Shown piece by piece: positions 44,944 to 53,758 of a stretch of 64,000 bases of DNA. Where the stretch lies: assembly GCA_910575835.1 (NCBI GenBank), contig CAJTGB010000011.1:1-64000 (forward strand), in the 5' to 3' direction. This stretch comes from Lachnospiraceae bacterium. GTDB taxonomy: Bacteria; Bacillota; Clostridia; Lachnospirales; Lachnospiraceae. The translations under genes were made by a program, and so were the position numbers. The notes under the pieces were generated by a model. That model did not search any database. It was not told where the DNA came from and worked only from the letters and a program-made list of their open reading frames with translations. Every line of letters begins with the position of its first letter. Position 1 is the first letter of the stretch.

Positions 44944-45153
44944 TTATTCGATTCCCAGCACCTTGTAATCCTGGTCTTCTACCGTCTTCTTAAGCACCTC
45001 ATCCGCAAGCTCTCCGTTCAGCGTCACAACCGCTGTTTTAGTCTCATGGCTTACTTCTGCCCCGTCAACCTCTGCAAGCGCCTCCAGGCATTTCTTCACC
45101 CTTGCCTCACAGTGTCCGCACATCATTCCTTCGATCTTCATTGTCTTTGTCAT
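44944..45153 (-). CDS. copZ: CopZ-like copper chaperone, possible internal translation product
   Basis: The last 69 codons of the copA frame encode a complete heavy-metal-associated domain (MKIEGMMCGHCEARVKKCL). The ATG at 45153 is preceded on the minus strand by AAGGAGGAG seven bases upstream, an ideal ribosome site. In the fused frame that site is translated as part of KKEETK. So free CopZ could be made from the copA message by internal initiation, besides the fused form. A copper chaperone gene just after copA is the ordinary arrangement in Firmicutes. Internal expression is inference. Confidence 0.55.
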   Translation of the reverse strand: MTKTMKIEGMMCGHCEARVKKCLEALAEVDGAEVSHETKTAVVTLNGELADEVLKKTVEDQDYKVLGIE

Positions 45154-47625
45154 CTTTGTCTCCTCCTTCTTTACCTGATATTGTTCTTGTGCTTGCTCTT
45201 GTGTTTGTTCCTGCATCTGCTCTTGTGTTTGTTCCTGCATCTGCTCTTGTGTTTGCTCCTGCATTTGCTCTTGTGTTTGTTCCTGCATAGGCTCCTGTCT
45301 CTGCTCCTTAAGTACCCGCATCTTAAGGCTCTTATCCTTCGAAGCGTCCCGAAGCCTGAACCAATTAAGCCTCAACGCATTTGTCACCACGCAGAAGCTT
45401 GACAGGCTCATTGCCGCCGCTCCGAACATCGGATTCAGCTTCCATCCGAATATCGGATACCACATCCCGGCCGCAAGCGGGATCCCGATCACATTGTAGA
45501 AGAACGCCCAGAACAGGTTCTCGTGGATATTGCGAAGCGTCGCACGGCTTAACCGGATCGCCGCCGGAACGTCGCTTAAACGGCTCTTCATCAGCACGAC
45601 ATCCGCCGCGTCAATGGCGATATCCGTGCCGGCGCCAATAGCGATCCCCATATCGGCTCTTGTAAGCGCGGGCGCATCGTTGATCCCGTCTCCGACCATG
45701 GCCGTCCTGCCAAGCTTCTTAAGATCACGGATGACCTGCTCCTTGCCGTCCGGCAGAACACCTGCGATCACCTCGTCCACACCCGCCTGCCTTCCGATCG
45801 CCCTGGCCGTCCTCTCATTGTCTCCGGTCAGCATTACCACATGGATGCCCATATTCTGCAGTTCCTTCACCGCCTTGGGACTGTCCTCCTTGATCACGTC
45901 CGCAACGGCGATCACACCGATCATCCGCCCGTTTCTGCCGAAGAACAGCGGCGTCTTGCCCTCTTCGGACAGCCTGACCGCTCTCTGGCTCATCCGTTCG
46001 GATACGTCCGCGTTCTGACTGATAAATGCCAGGTTACCTCCGGTCAGCCTGTCGCCGTCCAGATTCCCGCACAGCCCGTTACCAGGCACAGCCTGAAAAT
46101 CCGTCACCTCCAGACTTCCCGATCCCTTCCCGCTATCAAGCCCTCTTGCCTGCGCCAGCGCAAGAACCGCTCTTGCCAGCGGGTGCTCGCTCTTTCGCTC
46201 CAGGACGTACGCCGTCAGAAGGAGTTCTTCTTCTGTCACGCCGTCCTCGGGTATAATGTCCGTGACCTTCGGCTCGCCGCTTGTGATCGTCCCTGTCTTA
46301 TCAAGTGCGACGATCTGCACCTTACCCGTCTCCTCTAAGGACACCGCCGTCTTGAACATGATCCCGTTCTTAGCGCCCATACCGTTGCCTACCATAATGG
46401 CAACCGGCGTTGCCAGACCAAGAGCGCACGGACAGCTTATCACCAGTACGGAGATCCCTCTTGCCAGCGCGAATCCTACGCTCTCGCCTGCGAACAGCCA
46501 TACCAGGATCGTAACCGCCGCGACGGCAATGACCGCCGGCACAAACACACCGGAGACCCTATCTGCGACCTTCGCGATCGGCGCCTTCGTGGCAGCCGCG
46601 TCGCTGACCATCTGAATGATCTGCGACAGCGTCGTATCCTCCCCGACCCTGGTCGCCTCACATCTAAGGAAACCGGACTGATTCAGCGTAGCCGCCGACA
46701 CCTGGCTTCCCGGTTCCTTATCCACCGGAATGCTCTCACCGGTAAGCGCGGACTCGTTGACCGCGCTGATGCCGTCTGTTACCACGCCGTCAACCGGAAT
46801 ATTCTCCCCCGGCCTGACCACAAACACATCGCCCTTCCTCACCTGACGAATGGGAACCTCCTGCTCCGATCCGTCTCTTACAACGACCGCCGTCTTCGGC
46901 GCTAACTTCATCAGGCTCTTAAGCGCATCCGTCGTCCGTCCCTTAGAACGCGCCTCCAGCATCTTACCGACTGTGATCAGTGTCAGGATCATGGCCGCAG
47001 ATTCAAAATAAAACTCATGCATGAAGGCCATTACCTTGTGTGCGTCCATACGCATCTGCGCGTCCGTCATAGCAAAAAGAGCATACACACTGTACACATA
47101 AGACGCTCCCGCTCCCAACGCCACCAGCGTATCCATGTTCGGCGCGCGGTGCCACAGGCTCTTGAATCCGCTGATAAAGAACTTCTGGTTAACGATCATG
47201 ACCGCGGTTGTAAGCAACAGCTGTATCAGGCCCATTGCCACATGATTGCCCTCAAGAAATCCCGGCGCAGGCCATCCCCACATCATATGCCCCATAGAAA
47301 AATACATAAGAGGAAGCAGGAACACGAGAGATGCCGTAAGCCTCTGTTTTAAAACAGGCGTCTCCCGGTCCTTCAATAGTTCCTCGCCCGGCGCACCCTC
47401 GCCGGCGTCCTCCTTTGTACCGGCCGTATCCTTCCTAGACGCACTGTAGCCCGCCGCCTCCACCGCTTCAACGATCTCTGAAGCAGAAGCGCTTCCTTCC
47501 ACACCCATAGAATTCGTCAGCAGGCTTACCGAACAAGACGTTACTCCGTCTACCTTTAAGACAGCCTTTTCCACCCGGGCGCTGCACGCTGCGCAGCTCA
47601 TACCTGTTACCGCATATTGTTCCAT
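44944..47625 (-). CDS. copA: Cu+-exporting P-type ATPase with C-terminal CopZ domain
   Basis: An 893-residue P1B-type copper ATPase. Order: N-terminal HMA domain (GMSCAACSARVEKAV), acidic linker, eight membrane helices, actuator loop with TGES, the copper-binding VISCPCALG, the phosphorylated Asp in ALDKTGTITSG, the HP motif in KSEHPLARAV, and the hinge MVGDGINDAPAL. After the last helix (~residue 765) comes a Gln/Glu/Met repeat linker coded by 24-bp repeats, then a second HMA domain (~825-893). That C-terminal domain is normally a separate CopZ. AGGAGG precedes the ATG. The gene lies 145 bp after csoR on the same strand, so it is probably copper-induced. Confidence 0.95.
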   Translation of the reverse strand: MEQYAVTGMSCAACSARVEKAVLKVDGVTSCSVSLLTNSMGVEGSASASEIVEAVEAAGYSASRKDTAGTKEDAGEGAPGEELLKDRETPVLKQRLTASLVFLLPLMYFSMGHMMWGWPAPGFLEGNHVAMGLIQLLLTTAVMIVNQKFFISGFKSLWHRAPNMDTLVALGAGASYVYSVYALFAMTDAQMRMDAHKVMAFMHEFYFESAAMILTLITVGKMLEARSKGRTTDALKSLMKLAPKTAVVVRDGSEQEVPIRQVRKGDVFVVRPGENIPVDGVVTDGISAVNESALTGESIPVDKEPGSQVSAATLNQSGFLRCEATRVGEDTTLSQIIQMVSDAAATKAPIAKVADRVSGVFVPAVIAVAAVTILVWLFAGESVGFALARGISVLVISCPCALGLATPVAIMVGNGMGAKNGIMFKTAVSLEETGKVQIVALDKTGTITSGEPKVTDIIPEDGVTEEELLLTAYVLERKSEHPLARAVLALAQARGLDSGKGSGSLEVTDFQAVPGNGLCGNLDGDRLTGGNLAFISQNADVSERMSQRAVRLSEEGKTPLFFGRNGRMIGVIAVADVIKEDSPKAVKELQNMGIHVVMLTGDNERTARAIGRQAGVDEVIAGVLPDGKEQVIRDLKKLGRTAMVGDGINDAPALTRADMGIAIGAGTDIAIDAADVVLMKSRLSDVPAAIRLSRATLRNIHENLFWAFFYNVIGIPLAAGMWYPIFGWKLNPMFGAAAMSLSSFCVVTNALRLNWFRLRDASKDKSLKMRVLKEQRQEPMQEQTQEQMQEQTQEQMQEQTQEQMQEQTQEQAQEQYQVKKEETKMTKTMKIEGMMCGHCEARVKKCLEALAEVDGAEVSHETKTAVVTLNGELADEVLKKTVEDQDYKVLGIE
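45194..45289. repeat. Coding 24-bp minisatellite in copA
   Basis: Four near-identical 24-bp units (45194-45217, 45218-45241, 45242-45265, 45266-45289), with partial copies at both sides, encode an eight-residue repeat of the type MQEQTQEQ. Since 24 is a multiple of three, changes in copy number keep the frame and only alter linker length. Confidence 0.9.
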
Positions 47626-47770
47626 CTATCATCCCTCCTTGTGCTCCATCCGATCTCGTTTGTCTTCTCTTTACGATCCTTCGGATATCAGGTCATGTAT
47701 CCTTCCCTGTCCGAGCATACCTTAGCAGTTGTCTCGTCCGCATTGCGCCTTAATGTACCATACCGGGGTA

Positions 47771-48073
47771 TCATCGCATTAATTTCTGCAGTGTCGCGAC
47801 GAGTTCGTCCACCGTATCTTCCTTTCCTGCACGGATATCCTCTGACACGCAGGTACGGATATGATTGGCAAGCAGAACCTTATTGAAGCTGTTCAGCGCC
47901 GCGTTCACCGCTGATACCTGTATCAGTATATCCGGGCAATAGGCGTCGTTATCCACCATCTTGCGGATGCCTCTGACCTGCCCTTCGATACGGCTTAAAC
48001 GGTTGACCAGATCCTTATACTCCTTCTGGGAGCGCTCCTTCGTCTTGTGACAGCATTCCTGCCTCTCTTCCAT
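47771..48073 (-). CDS. csoR: CsoR-family copper-sensing repressor
   Basis: A 100-residue all-helical repressor. The Cu(I) ligands Cys...His...Cys are seen in NDAYCPDILIQVSAVNAAL and LLANHIRTCV; the DNA-facing part is LVNRLSRIEGQVRGIRKMV. Without copper, CsoR-type tetramers bind GC-rich operators and release them on Cu(I) binding. ATG 48073 has GAGGTG upstream; longer frames to 48127 run into the promoter. An operator-like palindrome lies inside its own promoter, so autoregulation is expected, and copA follows on the same strand. Confidence 0.93.
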   Translation of the reverse strand: MEERQECCHKTKERSQKEYKDLVNRLSRIEGQVRGIRKMVDNDAYCPDILIQVSAVNAALNSFNKVLLANHIRTCVSEDIRAGKEDTVDELVATLQKLMR

Positions 48074-48098
48074 ATGTCTGCACCTCATTTCCAAATAT

Positions 48099-48127
48099 AT
48101 TATATACCCCATAAGGGTATAATGCAA
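48099..48127 (-). promoter_or_regulatory. csoR promoter with CsoR-type operator
   Basis: On the minus strand TTGCAT (48122-48127) and TATAAT (48099-48104) are 17 bp apart. The spacer is almost wholly the palindrome TATACCC-CATAA-GGGTATA (48103-48121), matching the TACCC...GGGTA form of CsoR operators. Repressor bound here would block RNA polymerase; copper would free it. Confidence 0.8.
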
Positions 48128-48143
48128 GTGTAAAATAATATTT

Positions 48144-48887
48144 TTACGATCCTGATTCCCGGTACGGCCTTTGGGATATCCCGCACACCTTCAGAACATT
48201 CCCGCTGACCCGAAACCGCACATCCATCCCGGCATACTCCATTCCATAGATTCTGTCCGGGTCCTTCTGATAAGAAGGCCGCGGATCCTGAGACAATATC
48301 TGCACCAGGATCTCCCTGTGCTCTGCCGGCACCGCATCCATCCACTCGCCGGGGATCTCAACATCCAATCCGTACTCCTTCTTCTGCTCCGCGAATCCGC
48401 CCTCTGCGTCCGCATGACAATCCGCATAAGGCAGATAGGGCTTAATATCATAAATGGGCGTTCCGTCCATCAGGTCCGCGCCTCTTACATGCAGTACGAT
48501 TCTCCCTGCCCGGTTCTCCACCCGCTCCAGCGCCACGCAGGACAATCCCACCGGATTAGGGCGAAACGGCGAACGGCTTGCAAATACGCCCACCCGTTTA
48601 TTCCCTCCAAGCCTCGGCGGCCGCACTGTCGGGCTCCAACTCTTCCCCATAACCTCCGTAAATCCCCAGATCAGCCAGAGATGGGAATACTCTTCGATTC
48701 CCTTGCACGCGTCCTGATTGCCGTATCCGTCCTCGAATACGATCTCTGCCCTTGTATCCGCAAGCCCGCTCTGCCTTGGGATTCCGAATTTCGACGGGAA
48801 ATCCGTATGAATATACGCGATCGTCTTAAGCCTTAGCCCATTCTCTTCCTTAGCGCTTCCTTCCTCCATCTGCCTGTTCCTCTCCAT
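48144..48887 (-). CDS. trmO: tRNA (N6-threonylcarbamoyl-A37) methyltransferase TrmO
   Basis: A 247-residue TrmO/TsaA-family protein that methylates t6A37 in ANN-decoding tRNAs with SAM. The beta-barrel domain shows IAYIHTDFPSKFGIPRQSGL, YSHLWLIWGF, VGVFASRSPFRPNPVGLSCV and DGTPIYDIKPYLPYAD. The C-terminal ~70 residues are the usual small domain. The first ~18 residues (MERNRQMEEGSAKEENG) are an extra tail created from a 46-bp duplication. The start at 48887 has GGAGG six bases upstream. It follows nfo on the same strand. Confidence 0.9.
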   Translation of the reverse strand: MERNRQMEEGSAKEENGLRLKTIAYIHTDFPSKFGIPRQSGLADTRAEIVFEDGYGNQDACKGIEEYSHLWLIWGFTEVMGKSWSPTVRPPRLGGNKRVGVFASRSPFRPNPVGLSCVALERVENRAGRIVLHVRGADLMDGTPIYDIKPYLPYADCHADAEGGFAEQKKEYGLDVEIPGEWMDAVPAEHREILVQILSQDPRPSYQKDPDRIYGMEYAGMDVRFRVSGNVLKVCGISQRPYRESGS

Positions 48888-48943
48888 TTTCTGCCTCCGA
48901 GGTTCCTTCCTCCATCTGCCTGTCCCTCTCCATTCTCTGCCTC
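48857..48943. repeat. 46-bp-period tandem duplication at the trmO start
   Basis: The ~41-bp sequence at 48857-48897 (starts TTCCTTCCTCCATCTGCC) recurs at 48903-48943 with a few changes. The period of 46 is not a multiple of three. One copy supplies the TrmO N-terminal tail; the other lies upstream and brings a second out-of-frame ATG. Confidence 0.8.
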
Positions 48944-48980
48944 TATCTTTCCCGAAGCGTCCCTTGCATATTCCTCACGT

Positions 48981-49838
48981 CTAATCGTCCCTCTGCCCGT
49001 TCTTTGATATGATCTCCTTGATCCTTCGGATCTCCTCCTTATGCCCCTGGTCATCCAGCGGCGTCTCCAGATAAAACGGCAGCCCGCTTAACATTGGATG
49101 CCGCATTACACGAAGCAGCGCCTCCATGCCGATCAGCCCTTCACCGAACGCCGCATGTCTGTCCTTATGGGAGTCAAACGGCATCATACTGTCATTCAGA
49201 TGTATCGCTTTCAGCAGGCCAAGTCCCAGCACATGGTCAAATTCATCAAGCACCTTGTCAAGCTCATTCACAATATCGTAGCCCGCCGCAAACACATGGC
49301 AGGTATCCAGGCAGATCCCTATCCGCTCCGGATGTGCCAAGCCGTCCCTGATCGCTTTCAGATGCTCGAATCTCGCCCCGATCTCCGTCCCCTTTCCGCT
49401 CATGGTTTCAAGGAGGACTGTGATCTTCTCATTCCCTGTAACCGCCTGGTCAAGTCCCCGGATGATATTCTGGATCCCCCGCTCCACTCCGATCCCGGTG
49501 TGGCTGCCCGGATGAAACACCAGATATTCGATATCAAGTTCATCCATCCTTGCAACATCCTCCCGGATAACCGTACACGCGAACTCATATACCCGCTCCT
49601 GATCGCTGGCAAGGTTCATGGTATACGGCGCATGGGCAAGAAGCGGCCCGAATCGGTGCTCCTTCCGTATCGTCTGGAACTGCTCTGTCTCCTTTGGCGT
49701 ATATACCTTAAAATTCGATCCCCTGGGATTGCGGCTGAATATCTGCATGGTATTGGCTTCCATCCATACTGTATTCTTCGCAGTATTCGCGATCCCCCTG
49801 GCAATCGACATATGTGTTCCTATCGTTAACACTGACAT
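48981..49838 (-). CDS. nfo: Endonuclease IV (AP endonuclease)
   Basis: A 285-residue TIM-barrel AP endonuclease that cuts DNA 5' to abasic sites with three zinc ions. Ligand motifs: [71 protein letters not shown] and [14 protein letters not shown]. Length is normal. It lies between the GH5 gene (51 bp upstream) and trmO, all on the minus strand, and is probably part of one transcript. AGGAGG precedes the ATG. Confidence 0.95.
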   Translation of the reverse strand: MSVLTIGTHMSIARGIANTAKNTVWMEANTMQIFSRNPRGSNFKVYTPKETEQFQTIRKEHRFGPLLAHAPYTMNLASDQERVYEFACTVIREDVARMDELDIEYLVFHPGSHTGIGVERGIQNIIRGLDQAVTGNEKITVLLETMSGKGTEIGARFEHLKAIRDGLAHPERIGICLDTCHVFAAGYDIVNELDKVLDEFDHVLGLGLLKAIHLNDSMMPFDSHKDRHAAFGEGLIGMEALLRVMRHPMLSGLPFYLETPLDDQGHKEEIRRIKEIISKNGQRDD

Positions 49839-49889
49839 TTATCCTCCTTCGTATTATCTGTACTGTACTGTTCTGTTCCGTCAGCTGTA

Positions 49890-51026
49890 CTAGTGTTCTG
49901 TCAGCATCTTGAAAAGCCATTGCCCGGATGCGCTCAGATCGCCCTCTTCAAATCCGCTGGTCTTACCGCAGGTGCTCTTAAGGATCGCCGAAGACTCGTC
50001 CTTGTTCGACAGATTCCATGCAGCGTAGCTCACACCGTACCGGTCCATCAATTCCACCCACCGGTCCGCCTGCTCCTGATCGATCGCTCCGTTTCCGCTG
50101 GCATCACAGATTCCGTACTCCGTCACAAATACCGGCAGGCCGCTATCCAGCGCCGCCGCCATCTTATCCCGCAGATCGTCCTTATGGGTCGCCGCATAAA
50201 AATGCAGCGTATACATGATATTATCATATTCCGTAATCGGATCTGCCGCCGCCTGATCTACAAACTGCGACCAGTTCGGCGTTCCCACGATGATCACCGC
50301 ATCCTCGTCATTTGCTCGTATCACCGGAATCACTTCCCGGGCGTAAGCCTTGATCTCATTCCATCCGGTACTGCCGTTCGGCTCGTTGCAGATTTCATAC
50401 AGTATATTGTCTGCATCTGCATATTCGGCAGACATTTCTCCAAAAAAATCCTTCGCCTCTTCCAGATAAATGTTAGGATCAGAGTCAGACAGGATATGCC
50501 AGTCAATGATCACATACATGTCATGGTTTTCGGCGTATTTCACACCGTCGCGGATCAGGCCCTTCAGATATTCCTTGTCACCGCCAGTACAATATCCTCC
50601 GTACTCCGCCGTATACATGGCAAGCCGTATCACATTGGCCTTCCATTCATCATGGAGTTGGGCGAAGCAGGCGTCATTGATATAATCTGGAAACCACGCT
50701 ATACCGTGGGTACTGATCCCCCGAAGCTGCACCGGCTCCCCGCTGCTTCCTGTAAGCCTGGCGCCCTCCACATGCAGCGCCCCGGTAACCGACGGCGCGG
50801 CCATAGCGTCTGCATCGGACGGCATCTTCTCCTGCCCTTCTTTGTCCGATTCTTTTTCCAGTTCTTCTCCCTTATTCTGTGCGTCTTTCCCGTTCCGTGA
50901 TCCTTCCTGTTCTACGGCGCTTTGGCTGTCCCGGCCCTTCTCTTCCTTCTGCCCGCTGCAGCCGGCGGCAGATGACAGCAGCGCCAGCATGATCAGACCG
51001 GCAGCAAATATCACATTCCTCTTCAC
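49890..51026 (-). CDS. GH5 family cellulase-like lipoprotein
   Basis: A 378-residue secreted lipoprotein. The signal MKRNVIFAAGLIMLALLSSA ends in a lipobox (AAGC). An acidic Lys/Glu/Gln-rich linker (~25-75) precedes a GH5 TIM barrel: LRGISTHGIAWFPDY, VIRLAMYTAEYGG, VIIDWHILSD, the acid/base Glu in LYEICNEPNG and the nucleophile Glu in VFVTEYGICD. This is the pattern of endo-beta-1,4-glucanases and related beta-glycanases. The enzyme is held on the outer membrane face and could supply oligosaccharides to the importers in this window. No carbohydrate-binding module is present. Confidence 0.92.
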   Translation of the reverse strand: MKRNVIFAAGLIMLALLSSAAGCSGQKEEKGRDSQSAVEQEGSRNGKDAQNKGEELEKESDKEGQEKMPSDADAMAAPSVTGALHVEGARLTGSSGEPVQLRGISTHGIAWFPDYINDACFAQLHDEWKANVIRLAMYTAEYGGYCTGGDKEYLKGLIRDGVKYAENHDMYVIIDWHILSDSDPNIYLEEAKDFFGEMSAEYADADNILYEICNEPNGSTGWNEIKAYAREVIPVIRANDEDAVIIVGTPNWSQFVDQAAADPITEYDNIMYTLHFYAATHKDDLRDKMAAALDSGLPVFVTEYGICDASGNGAIDQEQADRWVELMDRYGVSYAAWNLSNKDESSAILKSTCGKTSGFEEGDLSASGQWLFKMLTEH

Positions 51027-51355
51027 AGTTCTCTTCCCCGCTTTCTATCATATTGTACCAGTTCAGACAAGCCGTTCTGTACAATACATTTCTATTCAAC
51101 ATAGTATTTTTACACTATCAGTGTACTTTATCCCTTATTCGTTGTCAATCCGCCGAATCCTCCCTTGATAAAAGCCTTTGATAAAAGCGGCACAAGAGCC
51201 AATACAGTTAGGCTAATTAATTCCCTGCAAAATGCCGATATATCATATATATGTCATTCAGAGTAATTCGGCTGTGAACTTCCTGCAGCCGCGCTGAATT
51301 ACATCACTCCAGGCGGACTCTGTGCGTCCGTCTGATTTACTTTAGGAGGTAAGAC
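51027..51355. other. Divergent control region between GH5 and glgX
   Basis: No gene is seen. The palindrome TATTGTAC...GTACAATA (51051-51058/51079-51086) lies just upstream of the GH5 gene. Two TTGATAAAAGC copies lie near 51160-51185. The glgX side has a structured leader: AGTAATTC...GAATTAC arms with an inner GGCTG/CAGCC stem (about 51259-51303), then GGAC/GTCC. AGGAGG at ~51343 serves glgX. No known riboswitch was recognised. Confidence 0.45.
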
Positions 51356-53491
51356 ATGAATAACCAGGAAACATTGACAACACCACAAGCCGCACCTCAG
51401 ACAAAAGCAGAAAGTATGATCGAGAAGTTGAACCTTCCCCGCACCATCCATATGGTCCCGATGGATCTCATCAGCGGCTTTGAAGTCCGTCCCGGCTTCT
51501 ACGAGATCAACGGTGCGACAGCTATTCCCGGAGGCGTTAATTTCACCGTATACTCCCACGGAGCGACCTCTATCGAGCTTCTGCTTTTCCACCGGACTGA
51601 GGAGAAGCCCTTCGCTGTCCTGCCATTTCCAGATCACTACCGGATCGGAAATGTATATTCGATGATCGTGTTTAAGCTGAACATCGAAGACTTTGAGTAT
51701 GCTTACCGTGTCGACGGGCCGTATGAACCTAAGAAGGGGCTGATCTTCAATAAGAACAAATACCTTCTGGACCCTTACGCCAAGGCAGTCACAGGCCAAA
51801 GCCAATGGGGCGATTCTTCTCCCCGCGGACAGCACTATAAAGCCCGTGTCGTAAAGGATGATTTTGACTGGGGCAATATGAAGACGCCGCGTCTTCCCAC
51901 GGAGGATCTCATCATATATGAAGTTCACGTAAGGGGATTTACCAAGCACGGTTCTTCCGGCGTAGAGCATCCCGGAACCTTCGCAGGGCTCTTGGAGAAG
52001 CTCCCGCATCTTCTGGAGCTTGGAGTCAATGTTGTTGAGCTGATGCCGATCTTCGAATTCGACGAGATGCAGGATTACCGGGAACATAACGGCGAACCGC
52101 TCTATAACTACTGGGGATATAATACGGTGAGCTTCTTCGCCCCTAACACCAGTTATTCGGCAAGCAAAGAATATAACAGAGAAGGCAATGAACTGAAGCA
52201 CCTGATCCAGGTCTTCAATCAGCACGGAATTGAGGTCTATCTGGACGTAGTGCTTAACCACACGGCGGAAGGCAACGAGCAGGGGCCGTTTTTCTCCTTC
52301 AAGGGATTTGACAACAATATCTATTATCTGCTGACTCCGGAAGGTTATTACTATAATTTCAGCGGATGCGGCAATTCCCTGAACTGCAACCATCCCATCG
52401 TGCGTCAGATAATCCTGGACTGCCTGCGTTATTGGGTCAATACATACCGCGTCAACGGTTTCCGGTTCGACCTTGCTTCCATACTCGGACGCAACGAAGA
52501 CGGTTCCCCGATGAACAAACCGCCTCTTTTGCAGGCTCTCGCTTTCGATCCGATCCTTGGAGACGTGAAGCTCATTGCAGAAGCCTGGGATGCAGACGGA
52601 CTCTATCAGGTAGGCTCCTTCCCGTCCTGGAACCGCTGGGCGGAATGGAACGGCCGATACCGCGATGATATGCGCAGATATCTGAAAGGCGACGAAGGCA
52701 TGGCTCAGGCAGCGGCCTTAAGGATCGGCGGTTCGCGGGATATCTATGAACCAAGCACCAGGCAGAACGCGTCCGTTAACTTTATCACCTGCCATGACGG
52801 TTTTACCTTAAATGATCTGTTCTCCTACAATACGAAGCACAACGAGAAAAACGGATGGAACAATACCGACGGCGCCAATGATAATAACAGTTGGAACTGC
52901 GGAATCGAAGGCGATACCGACAACCCGGATGTCCTGTCACTCAGAAGACGGATGATGCGCAACGCCTTTGCACTCCTTATGTGCAGCCGCGGAATCCCTA
53001 TGTTCCTTGCCGGAGATGAATTCTGCAACACCCAATTCGGCAACAATAACGCATACTGTCAGGACAATATCACCTCCTGGCTGGATTGGAGCCTGCTTGA
53101 CAAGAATCGGGATATGTTCGAATTCTTCAAATATATGATCCAATTCCGCAAATCACACCGCATACTGCGCACCAACGTAAGCAACGGCGCAAACGGCTTC
53201 CCGGATGTAAGCTTCCACGGAACTACCCCCTGGTGCAGCAAATTTGCCGATTATGACAGATACATAGGCGTGATGTTTGCAGGACAGGAACAGAGCTTCG
53301 GACCGCAGGTCATCTACGTTGCCTCCAACGCTTACTGGGAGGACGTATCCGTGACCCTTCCTAAGCTGCCCGCTTCTATGTATTGGGAGATCGCCGTAGA
53401 TACGTGGGAGGAGGAGCAGAGATGCCGTCCGCTGCATGGTGACCAGATCGTTCTGCATGCAAGAAGCATCGTCGTACTGGTGGGCGAATAG
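51356..53491 (+). CDS. glgX: Glycogen debranching enzyme, isoamylase type
   Basis: A 711-residue GH13_11 isoamylase/debranching enzyme cleaving alpha-1,6 branches of glycogen. A CBM48 domain (~40-135, FTVYSHGATSIELLLF) precedes the GH13 barrel. Catalytic regions: YLDVVLNHTAEG, NGFRFDLASILG (nucleophile Asp), LIAEAWDADG (acid/base Glu) and NFITCHDGFTLND. A C-terminal beta domain ends the protein. No signal peptide, so it acts inside the cell. AGGAGG precedes the ATG. It is monocistronic, followed by a large hairpin. No glycogen synthase genes are close by. Confidence 0.93.
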   Translation: MNNQETLTTPQAAPQTKAESMIEKLNLPRTIHMVPMDLISGFEVRPGFYEINGATAIPGGVNFTVYSHGATSIELLLFHRTEEKPFAVLPFPDHYRIGNVYSMIVFKLNIEDFEYAYRVDGPYEPKKGLIFNKNKYLLDPYAKAVTGQSQWGDSSPRGQHYKARVVKDDFDWGNMKTPRLPTEDLIIYEVHVRGFTKHGSSGVEHPGTFAGLLEKLPHLLELGVNVVELMPIFEFDEMQDYREHNGEPLYNYWGYNTVSFFAPNTSYSASKEYNREGNELKHLIQVFNQHGIEVYLDVVLNHTAEGNEQGPFFSFKGFDNNIYYLLTPEGYYYNFSGCGNSLNCNHPIVRQIILDCLRYWVNTYRVNGFRFDLASILGRNEDGSPMNKPPLLQALAFDPILGDVKLIAEAWDADGLYQVGSFPSWNRWAEWNGRYRDDMRRYLKGDEGMAQAAALRIGGSRDIYEPSTRQNASVNFITCHDGFTLNDLFSYNTKHNEKNGWNNTDGANDNNSWNCGIEGDTDNPDVLSLRRRMMRNAFALLMCSRGIPMFLAGDEFCNTQFGNNNAYCQDNITSWLDWSLLDKNRDMFEFFKYMIQFRKSHRILRTNVSNGANGFPDVSFHGTTPWCSKFADYDRYIGVMFAGQEQSFGPQVIYVASNAYWEDVSVTLPKLPASMYWEIAVDTWEEEQRCRPLHGDQIVLHARSIVVLVGE

Positions 53492-53506
53492 AGCCAAATA
53501 TAATAA

Positions 53507-53592
53507 GGCTGCTGCAACATAGACCAGATCTCACAATATACAGATGAATGACATTGCTGTATATTGTGCAGATCCGCTATATTGCGGCAGCC
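53507..53592 (+). terminator. Composite terminator after glgX
   Basis: GGCTGCTGCAA...TTGCGGCAGCC arms (53507-53592) enclose a second perfect stem, ACAATATACAG/CTGTATATTGT (53533-53543, 53557-53567). The outer stem is followed by TCATTCTTTC. It starts 16 bp after the glgX stop. Confidence 0.7.
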
Positions 53593-53603
53593 TCATTCTT
53601 TCG

Positions 53604-53758
53604 CTTAACTATTCGTTATAGCATCTCTCAGATACCTTATCTTTTTAACTATTCGCTAAAGCATCTCTCAGATACCTTATCTTTTAACTATTCGCCAAAG
53701 CATCTCACGGATACCTTATCTCTTCAATTATTTGCTCAGCATCTCATGGATACCTTTT
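53604..53758. repeat. ~40-bp tandem repeats derived from the nfnB 3' end
   Basis: Four units of 37-40 bp occur at 53604-53640, 53641-53680, 53681-53719 and 53720-53758. The last is the native end of the minus-strand nfnB gene (coding KGIHEMLSK, stop at 53728); the other three are diverged copies lying beyond the stop. The first two share GCATCTCTCAGATACCTTAT exactly. Confidence 0.85.

Noticed and set aside
47760-47771. ATACC/GGTAT palindrome at the csoR stop as a second CsoR operator before copA
   Set aside because: The arms are only two bases apart, unlike the clear operator at 48103-48121, and no promoter boxes flank it.
49893-50900. Plus-strand open frame of 335 codons opposite the GH5 gene
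   Set aside because: It is antisense to a lipoprotein gene with intact signal and catalytic motifs; the translated sequence is Arg/His-rich and featureless.
51299-52393. Minus-strand open frame of 364 codons opposite glgX
   Set aside because: It is fully antisense to the conserved GH13 gene, with no ribosome site or recognisable domain.
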